DNA of 64,000 bases from JACKBC01 sp041391125 (GTDB lineage Bacteria; Chloroflexota; Anaerolineae; Caldilineales; Caldilineaceae). The notes beneath the pieces are model-generated. The model had not been told where the DNA came from. It saw only the letters and a program-made list of their open reading frames with translations, and did not search any database. Within the stretch, counting starts at the first letter, position 1. Every line of letters starts with the position of its first letter. The position numbers and the translations under genes are program-made. The stretch spans positions 1-64,000 of the forward strand of contig JAWKON010000005.1 in the NCBI GenBank assembly GCA_041391125.1, in the 5' to 3' direction. This document shows, in pieces, positions 29,647 through 39,362 of this stretch.

Positions 29647-32600
29647 CTATTTGGGCATGGCTTGCAGCGCATTGTAGACGGGCAGCGGGCCGCCGCCGGG
29701 GTCCACAATGCCCCACTGCGCCTTTTCGGTGCCGTTGGCAATCATACGGAAATTGAGATTCCACAGGAAGGCCGACCCCACCCAACCCCACTGCTTCATC
29801 ATCTGATAAGCCTGCACAGTCCATTGCGCCTGCTCTTCATAATCGTTGTCGTTGGCGTACTGATAATTGGGGTTGAAGGCGCCGCCAGCCGCCCAACCAA
29901 ACTCGGTGGGCCAGAGGCGTTTGCCACCCGCACCGTAAACATTCATGATATTCTTGTAGCCCTCCATGGTGCTGCGGAAGCTCCAAGAGTGGTGCGGCGA
30001 ATCACAAGCGCCATTAAAGCTGTTGCCGCTGATCTGAATGGCGTCGCACGCTTCTTGCCAGGTGTATTGCGGCGGCACGTTGTAGCCGCTGGGATGCACG
30101 CCCACGGCATCCAGATAGTTGTTGGCGCCGGCCTGGAACATCTGCTCCAGATAGGTAAAGTCGTCCACCGCCAGACTGCCATTGTTGCCGGCTGGCGTCA
30201 AGGCGCCGCTGACTACCGTCATACCGGGGCAGGCGCCTTTGATCGAATTATAGGCTGCGGCCAGCAGATTGACATAGTCACCGGCATTGAGCGGCTTGTT
30301 GCCCCATTCGTAGTGCAGATTCTGCTCGTTCCACACCTCGATGGCCTTGAGCGAACTGTTGCAATATTTGCCCGCCACGGCGCCCACAAAGTTGGCATAA
30401 GTACCCGGATCGGCAGGCGGACCGCCCACGTTGTTGTCAAAACCACCCTCGCGCGCCCAGCCCGGCGAATTGACGATGCTAAAGAGCAGGTTGATGCCGG
30501 CGCCGTTGGCCGCATTGATCAGCGTATCCATAGGGCCAAATTCAATATTGCCCTGCGAGCCCTCAAAACGCTTCCACTCGATCTGCTGTTTCACCCAGCC
30601 AAAGCCCAGGTTTTGCGTCATGCCCATCACCTGGCCTTCGTTGCCCATATCCACCATGTGGGCCTGCACGCCATAACCAAAGCCGGGGCCGCCGCCAGAA
30701 ACCGGCGCGCTGACCACAGGTGGCGGTGCGGCCTGGCCGGCCGGCGCCGCTTCGGCTGGCGCGGGTGCGGCCACGGCAGGTGCTTCGGGAATATTGGCGG
30801 CCAGGGCCACTGTGTTCACATCACCCGCAGCATCCACCAATTGACCCAGCACCCAACCCGTCTGACCTGGCGCGTACTCGATCTCCCACCAGTCGCCAGC
30901 CTCATTTTTGCCCGCAATGGGGAAACTATTGCCGGGATTCACCTGGCCCAAAATGTTGTACCCTGTGCCGGGACCTTCACGCACGTTAAGGATCTGATTC
31001 ACACTGACGGATGCTGCGGAGGGTCCCACCTCGGCGGCTTCGACGGCCACGGGAGCCTCATTAGCGGCAGCCACATCGGCGACCTGCACAGTCACTTCAC
31101 CGGTGGCGGCGCTTTTGGCAGCCGCCGCGGCCGCGCCAATGGTGAGCGAAAGGGCCGGCGCCACCGCCCGCCCATTGTCTACAATGGTGGCTTCCACCTG
31201 TAAATTCTCGCCGCCGGGGGAGGTCATGGCGACGGTGGGTGACTCGATGGGGCTGAGCTGCTGGGCCACCAGCGCGCCGGCCTGGTTATAGAGCGAATAG
31301 ACCACGTCGAGCTTGCTCGGCTCAACGCTTACTTCCTGACCCTGCTGGAACTTGAGCAATACATCCCAGATCATGGGGTCGATATCGCCATTGAGGGGTG
31401 TATCCAGCGTCACTTTGCGGATATTGTAGCGGGCCAGCAGATTGAGCTTGTTGGCAATGCTGCTGGCGCTTTCAATATAAACGGTGCGCAGCATGTTTTG
31501 GGCGTCTTCATAGCTATACGTATACATGCCCAATGACGGGTCCAAAGTCACTTGCCCCTGGACGCTTGGGTTTTGCAGCGATAGCATCAGTTCATCATTG
31601 CCGCCATTTTGGGCCTCAATTTTTTGCAGCAGCGGCTGAAACGCCTGCTGATAGCCCATTGGCAGCAGATATTGCCCAGCCCGCTCAATGGATTGGCCAG
31701 GGAATTCAAGCTGAATTTTGCGGCGGTCGATTTCACCAGAGGCGAATTTGAGCAGCGCATCCATGGCGCCATTGGGCTGATACGCCATGGGGTCAACGGG
31801 CGCCGGTACAATAATCGTATCGGCCACGGCGCCCAAAGCGCGCCAATCGTGGCCGCCCGTGTCCCAGCTTTCGGCGGATATGGGGTTGGGCGCTTCCACG
31901 CGCACGTAGAGTTTTTTGCCGCTGGCGTGCAGCCGGTCGGCCAGCCGCTTCATCAAATAGACATAATCAGCCTTGGCGCTGGGCACGGCATCCACGCCGC
32001 GGTAATCGATCACCACGCCAGGGTAATTGTTGAGCAGGATGGTCTGTTCGACCGCATTGAGCTGATTTTCCTGCTGGCCAATGTCAATGAGCAGGTTATT
32101 AATCAGGTCCGTGCGCACGGTGGGCGCCCACGAATCGCCCTCCCAGTTGCGGATGATCGGAATGGTGCGGCCATCGTTGTTGTAGGGCGCATCGCCATCC
32201 AGCGCGCCATCACCGCGCAGCCGCAGGCCGGAGACCATTTCATTGGCCACGACGGCGCCCTGAGGCAATTGACTGTTAAATTCCAGGCTGGCCGTGGCTT
32301 CGGGAATGTTGCCCGCCCCACTGGTCTGCATGATCATAAAATATGCCGGGACAAAATTCAGGCGCGCTTCCACCACGTCGTCTGTAGGCAACACGGTGTT
32401 GGGCAGGTGTTCCCAGCTTTGCCCGGTCCACATATAGAGATCCAATGTTTCATAAGGCAGGCTGTCATTGGGAATAGGAATGGAGACGATAGTTGTGTCG
32501 GGCGCCTGGCCGCTGAAAGTGGCATGATAAAGCGGGCTTTTGGGCACCAGAAAATTGGGCAGCGTGCTAGCCGCGCTATAAATTTCCTGGCCCCCGCGTC

Positions 32601-32904
32601 CTTCAATAAAATCTGCACGCGGTGTGCTTTCCAATGAGGCGGAGAACGCCGATTGGACGCCCTCCCCTGGGAAATTGAGCAGCGCCCCATCCGGATCGCG
32701 CACAGAACCGCCAATACCAGCGGGGATGCGCGTGGCGGACAGACCTCCCAGTCGTTCTAATAAATTGACGGGGGGTAAAAGGAGCGCCGCCGCCAATAAG
32801 ACGCCAATCAAAATTAGCGTGATGAGCCACCCGACTGGACCTTCAAGAAGACGGCCCAAACCGGACCAGGGCGATGAAGGCGTTTCGAATTGGGTGTTTT
32901 GCAT
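29647..32904 (-). CDS. Large membrane-anchored protein with GH18-like, SH3 and TIM-barrel glycosidase-like domains
   Basis: A 1085-residue intact protein. One N-terminal membrane helix (about 26-47) anchors it outside. Residues about 190-520 contain NYPGVVIDYRGVDAVPSAKA and LADRLHASGKKLYVRVEAPN, which resemble the strand of GH18/YaaH-type barrels that normally carries DGxDxDxE. Here it reads VIDYRGVDA, so the acid is uncertain. An SH3 domain (about 655-720) has NQILNVREGPGTGYNILGQV. The last 340 residues are the same catalytic-type domain as the neighbour: GYGVQAHMVDMG, AIEVWNEQNLHYEWG and LWPTEFGWAAGGAF. It ends YNALQAMPK. The family resemblance suggests processing of a cell-envelope glycan; the substrate is unknown. 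First of the three-gene minus-strand cluster. Confidence 0.82.
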   Translation of the reverse strand: MQNTQFETPSSPWSGLGRLLEGPVGWLITLILIGVLLAAALLLPPVNLLERLGGLSATRIPAGIGGSVRDPDGALLNFPGEGVQSAFSASLESTPRADFIEGRGGQEIYSAASTLPNFLVPKSPLYHATFSGQAPDTTIVSIPIPNDSLPYETLDLYMWTGQSWEHLPNTVLPTDDVVEARLNFVPAYFMIMQTSGAGNIPEATASLEFNSQLPQGAVVANEMVSGLRLRGDGALDGDAPYNNDGRTIPIIRNWEGDSWAPTVRTDLINNLLIDIGQQENQLNAVEQTILLNNYPGVVIDYRGVDAVPSAKADYVYLMKRLADRLHASGKKLYVRVEAPNPISAESWDTGGHDWRALGAVADTIIVPAPVDPMAYQPNGAMDALLKFASGEIDRRKIQLEFPGQSIERAGQYLLPMGYQQAFQPLLQKIEAQNGGNDELMLSLQNPSVQGQVTLDPSLGMYTYSYEDAQNMLRTVYIESASSIANKLNLLARYNIRKVTLDTPLNGDIDPMIWDVLLKFQQGQEVSVEPSKLDVVYSLYNQAGALVAQQLSPIESPTVAMTSPGGENLQVEATIVDNGRAVAPALSLTIGAAAAAAKSAATGEVTVQVADVAAANEAPVAVEAAEVGPSAASVSVNQILNVREGPGTGYNILGQVNPGNSFPIAGKNEAGDWWEIEYAPGQTGWVLGQLVDAAGDVNTVALAANIPEAPAVAAPAPAEAAPAGQAAPPPVVSAPVSGGGPGFGYGVQAHMVDMGNEGQVMGMTQNLGFGWVKQQIEWKRFEGSQGNIEFGPMDTLINAANGAGINLLFSIVNSPGWAREGGFDNNVGGPPADPGTYANFVGAVAGKYCNSSLKAIEVWNEQNLHYEWGNKPLNAGDYVNLLAAAYNSIKGACPGMTVVSGALTPAGNNGSLAVDDFTYLEQMFQAGANNYLDAVGVHPSGYNVPPQYTWQEACDAIQISGNSFNGACDSPHHSWSFRSTMEGYKNIMNVYGAGGKRLWPTEFGWAAGGAFNPNYQYANDNDYEEQAQWTVQAYQMMKQWGWVGSAFLWNLNFRMIANGTEKAQWGIVDPGGGPLPVYNALQAMPK

Positions 32905-32934
32905 GAGTTTTCTTACTCCGTAAACTATAAAATA

Positions 32935-33030
32935 CCAATTGCCCGACTAATGGCTATGAATGACAAAGTGATGGGGTGACGACTGGCCAGCCACTTTGTC
33001 AGAAATTTCGATTCATAGATTGGCAATTGG
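32935..33030. repeat. Nested inverted repeat with three arm pairs
   Basis: From outside in: CCAATTGCC/GGCAATTGG, CTATGAAT/ATTCATAG and GACAAAGTG/CACTTTGTC, all perfect and in register. The centre carries GGTGACAA-class words. It sits about 30 bp before the start of the minus-strand glycosidase-like gene, so it is in that gene's promoter or leader. The rest of the 32905-33289 spacer holds element copy B and no gene. Confidence 0.85.
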
Positions 33031-33199
33031 CATAATTATGACTTGCGCTGATCTGGATCGCTATAAAGGATCCGACGCTCGAACGCAAGTCGCCACAATA
33101 ATATACCGAGCAATACACACTTCTCCTCATATGTATTGCACCATATCTTAGCATATACAAATTAAGCAGCAAAAATCGTTTGGATCAGATGCCGCATGA

Positions 33200-33284
33200 T
33201 ATACTCGCGGTTGGCATAGATGAAAAGGCTTACGCCTAATTTTAGCCGAGAGGTCGATTTTCATCTATGGCAGAGCCAAGTATA
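33200..33284 (+). mobile_element. 85-bp terminal-inverted-repeat element, copy B
   Basis: Bounded by TATACT (33200) and AGTATA (ending 33284), with the TTGGCATAGATGAAAA / TTTTCATCTATG stem inside. It ends six bases before the first possible start codon of the next gene, so it may carry part of that gene's promoter or leader. Confidence 0.85.
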
Positions 33285-33295
33285 TACTGGTGTTT

Positions 33296-34657
33296 ATGGA
33301 AATGAATCTAACATCGTCACGTCCTATAGTGCGCCAACGGCGCAAGCGATTAGAATTTCTCCTGCTTTTGAGCTTTTTTCTCTGCCTGCTCATCGGCGTG
33401 GGCGCTTTTGGCGCCCTTTGGTGGCTACGCAATATGGAAGCGCCCATCCCCATGCCGTCATTGCGGCAAAGCTTGCGGCCGGCTCAAATTTCGCGGCCCC
33501 TGGCCCTGCATCAGCTTGCCGGTGATCCGGCGGAGGCGTTGGCCTATCAGGCCATTAATGCCGGTGAACTCGATACGGCATATGCCATTGCGCTATACGA
33601 CACCGCACTCGCCGGCGGACGGCGGGCGGCCCTTTTGCAAAAGCTGGCCAATGGTCTGCGCACGGCAGGCCAGATGGAACAACTTGCGTTTTTGAGCCGC
33701 TCCATGCGGGCCATTGCTCTGTTGGACCCGACACTGCCCGTCAATGAGCGCATCCAGTTGCTGATTCAAAGCATTGAAGGCTTCTTGACGGCGGAACAGC
33801 CCGCCGAAGCGCTGGATGCCGCCACGCAGGCTATGCGCATGGGGATGGCCGCCCCCGATCTGCTGCCCGCGCAGCGCGCCGAAATTTTTACGCGCCTGCA
33901 ACCTCTGGCGCGCCAGATGGCCAATCCGCTTTTTAGCCAGCAGATTGACGAATTGTTGCGCAATCCTTTCTTTGCCAATTCCGGCGTCGCCTTGCCCACG
34001 CGGCTCTTTACGCTCAGTGAGCCTGTGGAAACGTCCGCCGAATTGGCCATCGCCGTTGCGCGCCGTCAACTTGCCGCGCAAGCCTTGGTGGCCCGCATGA
34101 TGGCCTTGACCTATGTGCAAGATGAAGCTGACCTCCAAGCCGGCATCGCCACCGAACAGCAGACATTGATCCAGGCGCTGCTGGCGGAGGACCAACTGCG
34201 CCATGCCGAGTTGGAAAACTCCGCCGCCAGCGCCATTTCGCTCAACCAGCAGTTTGCTATTCTGCAAGAGTATCGCAACTGGAGCGCGCTCAAGGTGCGC
34301 ATGGCGTCGTTGGGCTTTGGCTTCTCCCTGCTGCCAGAGTGGGAGGCCAATCGCGACGCCCTCCTGCAAGAGTTGGCCACCGTGACGGCCAATCTCGATA
34401 CCCTCACCGAAGAACTCATCAACCGCCAGACAACTGACGCCGATAAAGCCGCGCTGCGGGTCGAAAAGCTCATGTGGCTGGCGCTGCAGAGCGAACTGGG
34501 CCTCTACCCCAACCGCCCGCTGGACGAGCTGGGCAATCAACTGCGCTTTGCCCAAGATGAACTGGCTGTGCAAGGCGTTCCCCTGGCGTTACGCCTACTA
34601 TTTGACTCCACCGCCACGCCGTCCGGCATACGATTGCAGGAAAATAACGTTCGCTAA
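33296..34657 (+). CDS. Helical membrane-anchored protein of unknown function
   Basis: About 453 residues. A basic start (RPIVRQRRKR) leads into one membrane helix (about 20-45, LEFLLLLSFFLCLLIGVGAF). The rest is almost wholly alpha-helical and Ala/Leu/Gln-rich, with TPR-like helix pairs (PAEALAYQAINAGELDTAYA, PAEALDAATQAMRMGM). It is predicted to lie outside the membrane. GTG at 33290, ATG at 33296 or ATG at 33302 could each start it, and none has a good ribosome binding site. It is divergent from the glycosidase-like cluster and may belong to the same envelope function, but I do not recognise a family. Confidence 0.6.
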   Translation: MEMNLTSSRPIVRQRRKRLEFLLLLSFFLCLLIGVGAFGALWWLRNMEAPIPMPSLRQSLRPAQISRPLALHQLAGDPAEALAYQAINAGELDTAYAIALYDTALAGGRRAALLQKLANGLRTAGQMEQLAFLSRSMRAIALLDPTLPVNERIQLLIQSIEGFLTAEQPAEALDAATQAMRMGMAAPDLLPAQRAEIFTRLQPLARQMANPLFSQQIDELLRNPFFANSGVALPTRLFTLSEPVETSAELAIAVARRQLAAQALVARMMALTYVQDEADLQAGIATEQQTLIQALLAEDQLRHAELENSAASAISLNQQFAILQEYRNWSALKVRMASLGFGFSLLPEWEANRDALLQELATVTANLDTLTEELINRQTTDADKAALRVEKLMWLALQSELGLYPNRPLDELGNQLRFAQDELAVQGVPLALRLLFDSTATPSGIRLQENNVR

Positions 34658-34740
34658 TTTAAAGGGGTTCCACTGTGGCCGCTCCTCCCCCTTGACGCAC
34701 TCTGTGCGTCATTCCCCTCCACTCAGCGGGAGGAAACCAA

Positions 34741-34908
34741 GTTGATACGCACACCACCGGTTAAAACCGGTGGCTGATATGGGAAACCGGCTTAAGCCGG
34801 TTTGCGTTGGCAGATGCCGCTTGGTTACAGTCGCAAAGCGACCATTCATTCGGTGGTGTCAACCACAGTTTGGCTGAGCGCAGCCAAAGTATGAGTTCTG
34901 GTTGAACC
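34741..34908. repeat. Mosaic dispersed repeat, copy 2
   Basis: Same modules as copy 1 (26895-27036): GTTGATACGCACACC, CACCGGTTAAAACCGGTG, AAACCGGCTTAAGCCGGTTT, then a 45-bp insert relative to copy 1, GGTGGTGTCAACC, GCTGAGCGCAGCCAAAGTAT and GTTGAACC. It fills the spacer between two plus-strand genes; no gene is present in 34658-34935. Confidence 0.8.
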
Positions 34909-34935
34909 AATGCATTCTATAGCGATGTTATCTAC

Positions 34936-35709
34936 ATGACAAAGCGTATTATTGGGGGAGTACTCATTCTATTCGTCGGCGGGTTGGCGGTGGCCTTTTA
35001 TCTTTTTGGGCCGCGCTTTACCGCATCGCCGCAGCAGTTGGGGCGTTTGCGCAGTTGGTTTGCCGACCCGGCTGCACACGCGGATTGGGCTATTTCTGTT
35101 GGAGAGCGCTGCGGCGACGCCGTGATGTTGCTGCCCACTAATGGCTATATCGGCTTTGGCTGGAATGACAGCTTCCGCCCCGGTCATCACCACTCGGGGC
35201 TCGATATTTTCGGACCCGATGGTGAAAACAACGTGACGCCCATTGTGGCGGCGTACGATGGCTATGTGACGCGCGAGGCAGATTGGAAGAGCACGGTCAT
35301 TATTCGCCATCCCGATTTCCCTGGCGGCGCCGATTTGGGCGCGGCTCCAGGCGCACAGATCTGGACCTATTACACGCACATGGCCTCGGCGGACGGGGTT
35401 GTTTCCTATGTGGCGGATGAATTTCCGCCAGGGACGTATGATGTTTTCGTCAAGGCCGGTACACTGCTGGGGCGGCAGGGCAACTGGTCCGGCAGCCGCT
35501 TTGGCTTTACGGGGCGACATCTGCATTTTTCCATCGTCAAATCAACGGCAGAGGGCGGCTATTTGGATGAGCGGGTGCTGGAAAACACCTTTGATCCGCT
35601 GCCATTTTTGGGCCTTACGCGCACGAAAGACGGCATTTTGAAGTGCCTCACACCCGCCGCAAAAATTGGTCGTTACTTTTTCGCTTTCTTAAGCGTCTAT
35701 AAGAGTTAG
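34936..35709 (+). CDS. M23-family (LytM-type) metallopeptidase
   Basis: A 257-residue protein with one N-terminal membrane helix (IIGGVLILFVGGLAVAFYLF). The peptidase domain shows HHHSGLDIFG (zinc HxxxD), ADWKSTVIIRHP, WTYYTHMAS and GRHLHFSIV (HxH). These are all four zinc and catalytic elements of LytM/lysostaphin-type endopeptidases, which cut peptidoglycan cross-bridges. It would act outside the membrane. The last 20 residues (AAKIGRYFFAFLSVYKS) look atypical and may reflect a frame slip near the end. It sits beside the helical membrane protein and the glycosidase-like cluster, consistent with envelope remodelling. Confidence 0.85.
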   Translation: MTKRIIGGVLILFVGGLAVAFYLFGPRFTASPQQLGRLRSWFADPAAHADWAISVGERCGDAVMLLPTNGYIGFGWNDSFRPGHHHSGLDIFGPDGENNVTPIVAAYDGYVTREADWKSTVIIRHPDFPGGADLGAAPGAQIWTYYTHMASADGVVSYVADEFPPGTYDVFVKAGTLLGRQGNWSGSRFGFTGRHLHFSIVKSTAEGGYLDERVLENTFDPLPFLGLTRTKDGILKCLTPAAKIGRYFFAFLSVYKS

Positions 35710-35740
35710 AACAGCAGCTCGAACTAATTCCTCCTTGATT

Positions 35741-35796
35741 GAACCGGTCTTTCCTGGGGACTCCCTCGACCTCGGGAAAGACCGGTTCTGTTTTTG
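35741..35796 (+). terminator. Terminator after the M23 gene
   Basis: GAACCGGTCTTTCC and GGAAAGACCGGTTC form a 14-bp stem, followed by TGTTTTTGG. Confidence 0.8.
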
Positions 35797-35823
35797 GAAA
35801 ACTTACGCAAATCTTATTTGTTC

Positions 35824-35876
35824 GTAACTACGCAGCCGTCCCCTGAGCTTGCCGAAGGGGACGGCTGCGCAGTTAC
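35824..35876. repeat. 20-bp-arm hairpin with TGAGCTTGCCGAA loop
   Basis: GTAACTACGCAGCCGTCCCC pairs with its near-perfect reverse complement (one mismatch). It lies directly beside the duplicated permease tail at 35879. Confidence 0.85.
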
Positions 35877-35878
35877 AG

Positions 35879-35934
35879 TTATTCATAGGCCAGCGTCTCG
35901 CGCACGCTGAGATTGGCGGCGTTGCGCGCCGGCA
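35879..35934 (-). pseudogene. Duplicated C-terminal end of an FtsX-type permease
   Basis: On the minus strand these bases encode PARNAANLSVRETLAYE and a stop. This is almost identical in DNA and protein to the true end of the permease gene at 36057 (PARNAANLSVPGQTLAYE). The 120 bp between the two copies (35935-36056) show no gene. It is either the remnant of a second, paralogous permease or a short segmental duplication. Confidence 0.7.
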
Positions 35935-36056
35935 CTCTGCAAGAGTGACCTACGAGGGCGCACCTCTCTTTGTCAACCACATGAGATCCGCAGAGCCGAG
36001 TTTTTTCTTCGGTGACCGTGGATCACTTTTTCACTCTGGTCGCCTTCAATTGGCTA

Positions 36057-38446
36057 CTATTCATAGGCCAGCGTCTGACCGGGCACGCTGAGATTGGCGG
36101 CGTTGCGCGCCGGCAGTAAACTGGCCAGTGCCGACACAATCACCACGATCAGAAACCAAAATGAGCGGCGCCCGCAGATCAAAAACATAGGTCATCAAGC
36201 GGCAGCTTGGCAAAGGTCATGCCCACGACGCGGCTCCAGACGCGGCTCAACGGCTGCGACACAATCAGCGCCCCCACCCACGAAATTACCCTGATTACGA
36301 TCCCTTCCAATTAGAAAATTTGCAGTACCGCCGGCGTCGACGCCCTGATGGCGCGATGACGCCAATTTCGCGCTTGCGCTCCAGCACGTTGATACCCATG
36401 GCCTATGAGCCCCAGGCTGCCCACCGTGGCCAGCAAAAACGACATGAGCATCAAAATAATGGTGATAATGTTGAAGCGCTCGGTAAAAATGACGCGGTCC
36501 TCAGTGGCCGTACGCGTGGAGCTTACCTCGATGCCGGCGGCGCGCAGACGGTCGGTGGCCTGCTGCACCACGCGGGCGTGGGTGGCGGCATCATGTTTGG
36601 CCGTGAGCAGGCGAATGGTGTCAGTCTGGCCGGTGTGGCCGAGGATGCGCCAGAAATAGGGCTGGTTGACATATACAATGGCCGGCGCAATGGGCGGCTG
36701 AAAGACCTGATTGACCCCCACCACGCGCCACATCTTTTCCTGATCGCCAATGCGCATTTTGAATTCGCGCCCCAGCGCCACCGTCGGCTCATCGGCCAGA
36801 AAGCTGTTGGGGACCACAATGGCGTTCTGATCATCCGTTTCCAGCCAACGGCCGTCCACCAGATCGGGCGTAAAGATTTGCGTGTCGGCAGGCACGGCAA
36901 AGACGCGCACGCTGTCCCCCTCTACCCCATCGCCGGATGGGTACACCCTGGCGAAAAGCCCAGCTTTCAATAGCCGTAACGCCCGCCACCTGCCTCACTT
37001 CGCTTCAGTCATTGATAGCAGGGCTGCAGTAATTGATCTGCACGTCGCCGCTAGATAGTGCCTTCAGCCAAGTAGCGAGGCGCGTTGCCGGCATGCCTCA
37101 CAAAATCGCCCAGCACGCTGCGGAACGAGCGTGCCAGCCGCCCCTTACGCCGAAAGGTGTTGCGCAGCGAAAGGCGCAGCGGCTGCGACAGCGGCGCCAC
37201 TTTTTGGATGCGCTGCAGCAGCGGCTCCATGCCCTGGCCGCCGCCCGGCTCATAGTCCAGCCCCTGGTCTTGAATGGCTTCGCTAACGTAACGCGGGCGC
37301 TGGCCAGGATGGGATAGAGCGCGGCCAGCATGGGGGCCAGCAGCTCCACGGCAATTTCCAGCAGCAGTAACGTCGGCGACAGCTCAAAGCGCACAATGTC
37401 AAAATTAAGCTGGCTTGGGCAATAAAGCCAGCAAAGGTCTGCGCCCCCATGGCGCCCAGCGGAATGGCCAGGGTCAGCGCCACCGCGCCAAAGACCATGA
37501 CCATGCGCAAATAGAGCCAGGCGATCTGCGGCGTGCGGGCGCCGATGGCCTTCATCACGCCCACCGCGCGAATCTGCTGCGTGAGGATGGCGGTGATCAC
37601 GTTGACCACCAAAAAGCCGCTGAGGATCAGCGCCAGCACGCCCAATGTACTCAGAATCAGCAAAATCGTAGGCAAAAACTCTTCCACAAAATGGTGGCCC
37701 GGCTCCGGTACGTCGATCCAGCCCACGGGCAGGCCGCTCTCTTCAAATTTATCGGCGGCGGCCTGCGCCACCTGATCGATGTGCGCTTTGTTGAAACGAT
37801 CCTGCGTCACCACAAATTGCAGTTCGTTAAACGTCCTTGGCAGCCCCAGCCATTCCAGCGTATCCTGATTGACGTAGGCGTAGGGGATGCCCGTGATCTG
37901 GGCGGGCGGCTGGTTCATGTCGTGGGCCAGCCCGGCAATACGCAACGTGCGCTGGTGACCGTCGCTGGTCTCCAACAGCAGCGCATCGCCCACCTGCGCT
38001 TCGGTCAAAAAGAGCGAGTTGCGCTCAATCAGCAATTCGTGATCGGGCGGCGGCCACGCTCCACGATAGGGCAGCACCAGATTGACCCGGTTGGCATTGT
38101 AATCCTCTAGCGCAAAGAGTTGCAGATCGTGCCACGTTCCATCCGGCAGCAAGAATTGCACCACTACGCTGGTGCGCCCTTCGGCAATGGCCACCTGGGG
38201 CATACGGCGGATGGACTCGACCATTTTTTCGCTAAAAGGGGCCGTGTAGCGTACCTGGCTGGCGGGTTGAATGGCCTGGTAATTGGCGGGCAGCTCGGTG
38301 CGCAGCGTCCCCGCCGTCCCCGCAATCAGCCCAAATGCAAAGATGCCCACGGCAATCGACAAGATCACCAGGAGCGTGCGAGATTTATTGCGCCACAGGT
38401 CGCGCAGGGCATAGCGCCAGCGGAGGCTGATCAGGTTCGTGGTCAT
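36057..38446 (-). pseudogene. FtsX/MacB-type ABC transporter permease, frameshifted
   Basis: Starts MTTNLISLRWRYALRDLWRN (ATG at 38446). The first half is intact to about 37400: helix LLVILSIAVGIFAFGLIAG, a large extracytoplasmic MacB-like domain, and FtsX helices with ILTQQIRAVGVMKAIGARTP. The second half needs several frame changes (near 37405, 37290, 37010, 36410, 36310, 36200 and 36150). It shows SPTLLLLEIAVELLAPMLAA, LRNTFRRKGRLAR, RVFAVPADTQIF, IITIILMLMSFLLATVG, AIRASTPAVLQIF and finally PARNAANLSVPGQTLAYE. Full length would be near 790 residues. Such permeases pair with an ATPase for lipid, peptide or lipoprotein export; none is present here. The density of breaks makes real decay possible. 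Confidence 0.7.
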
Positions 38447-38460
38447 AGTTGGTGTATCAG

Positions 38461-38529
38461 GGAGTAGGATTAAGGAGTAGGGAGTAGGCGTTGCGCGAGG
38501 CCTACTCCTCACTCCTTAATCCCTACTCC
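38461..38529. repeat. Word-repeat hairpin, GGAGTAGG class
   Basis: GGAGTAGG/ATTAAGGAGTAGG words pair with CCTACTCC/TCACTCCTTAATCCC. It sits between mrp and the permease gene and overlaps the mrp stop region. A single-armed relative lies at 53863-53905. Confidence 0.85.
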
Positions 38530-39343
38530 ATTTTCTGCAAAATTTTTTGGGCGATCCGCTGAAACGCCTGGGCGTGCGCGGCGTCCGGCGCGCCCATGAG
38601 CGGATGGCCGGCGCTGATGCTGCGGCTGATCTCGATGCGGCGATGCGCTCCAGCAGATCGATATTTTGTTGCTGTAAAAACGATTCGCCCTGGCTGCGGT
38701 GAAACACTTCGATCTGTTCGCCGCAGTGGGGGCAGATGAGATAGCTCATGTTTTCGACCACGCCCAGAACGGGCGCATTGAACTGCTGGAAAAACTTGAG
38801 CGAGCGCCCGGCATCCATGAGCGACAGATCCTGCGGTGTGGTGACCAACACCACGCCATCCAGTTGAAACGCTTCCAGCAGCGTCTGTTGCGGCTCGCCG
38901 GTGCCGGGCGGCAAATCGAGCAGCAGAAAGTCGAGCGGACCCCACTTTACATCCTGCAGCGTCTGGCGGATGATGTGGCCGGCCATGCGCGGGTCGGGCA
39001 TCACCGCATCATCCGACGCCATGAGCAGCCCCACCGACATGATCTGCAATCCATAGCGCGCAATAGGCGGAATATAGGGCGCATTGTCGACGCGCGCGGT
39101 GGGAATCATGCCGCTGGGATGAATGCTGGCGGCCGACTTTTTGCGCCGGATGCCCAGCATAAGCGGCACGTTGGGTCCGTACAAGTCGGCGTCATAGAGC
39201 CCCACTTTGGCGCCCTGCTGCTGCAACGCCAGCGCCAGATTGACGGCGGTGGTGGTCTTACCCACACCACCCTTGCCGCTGGCCACGGCGATCAGGTGGG
39301 TGACGCTGTGGATGCGTTTTTTGAGGGGGAAGGGTAGCTGCAT
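38523..39343 (-). CDS. mrp: Mrp/NBP35-family ATP-binding protein (one frameshift near the end)
   Basis: A P-loop ATPase that carries or inserts Fe-S clusters. It starts at the ATG at 39343 (MQLPFPLKKRIHSV) after GGAGA. VASGKGGVGKTTTAVNLAL is the deviant Walker A, LYDADLYGPNVPLML the A' region, and LLDLPPGTGEPQQTL the Walker B-like switch. ENMSYLICPHCGEQIEVF contains the CxxC that binds the bridging cluster. Near 38640 the frame slips, and the expected C-terminus ISRSISAGHPLMGAPDAAHA and FQRIAQKILQKME lies one frame over, ending at 38523. All functional motifs are upstream of the slip. Its closeness to the Fe-S/radical SAM block (40-46 kb) fits a cluster-delivery role. Confidence 0.85.
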
Positions 39344-39362
39344 GGTGCGTCTCCGATTGGGG

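Noticed and set aside
29662..31203. 513-residue frame on the plus strand
   Set aside because: Antisense to the 1085-residue glycosidase-like protein, which has clear domains; composition is that of a shadow frame.
31609..32637. 342-residue frame on the plus strand
   Set aside because: Also antisense to the same intact protein and without recognisable motifs.
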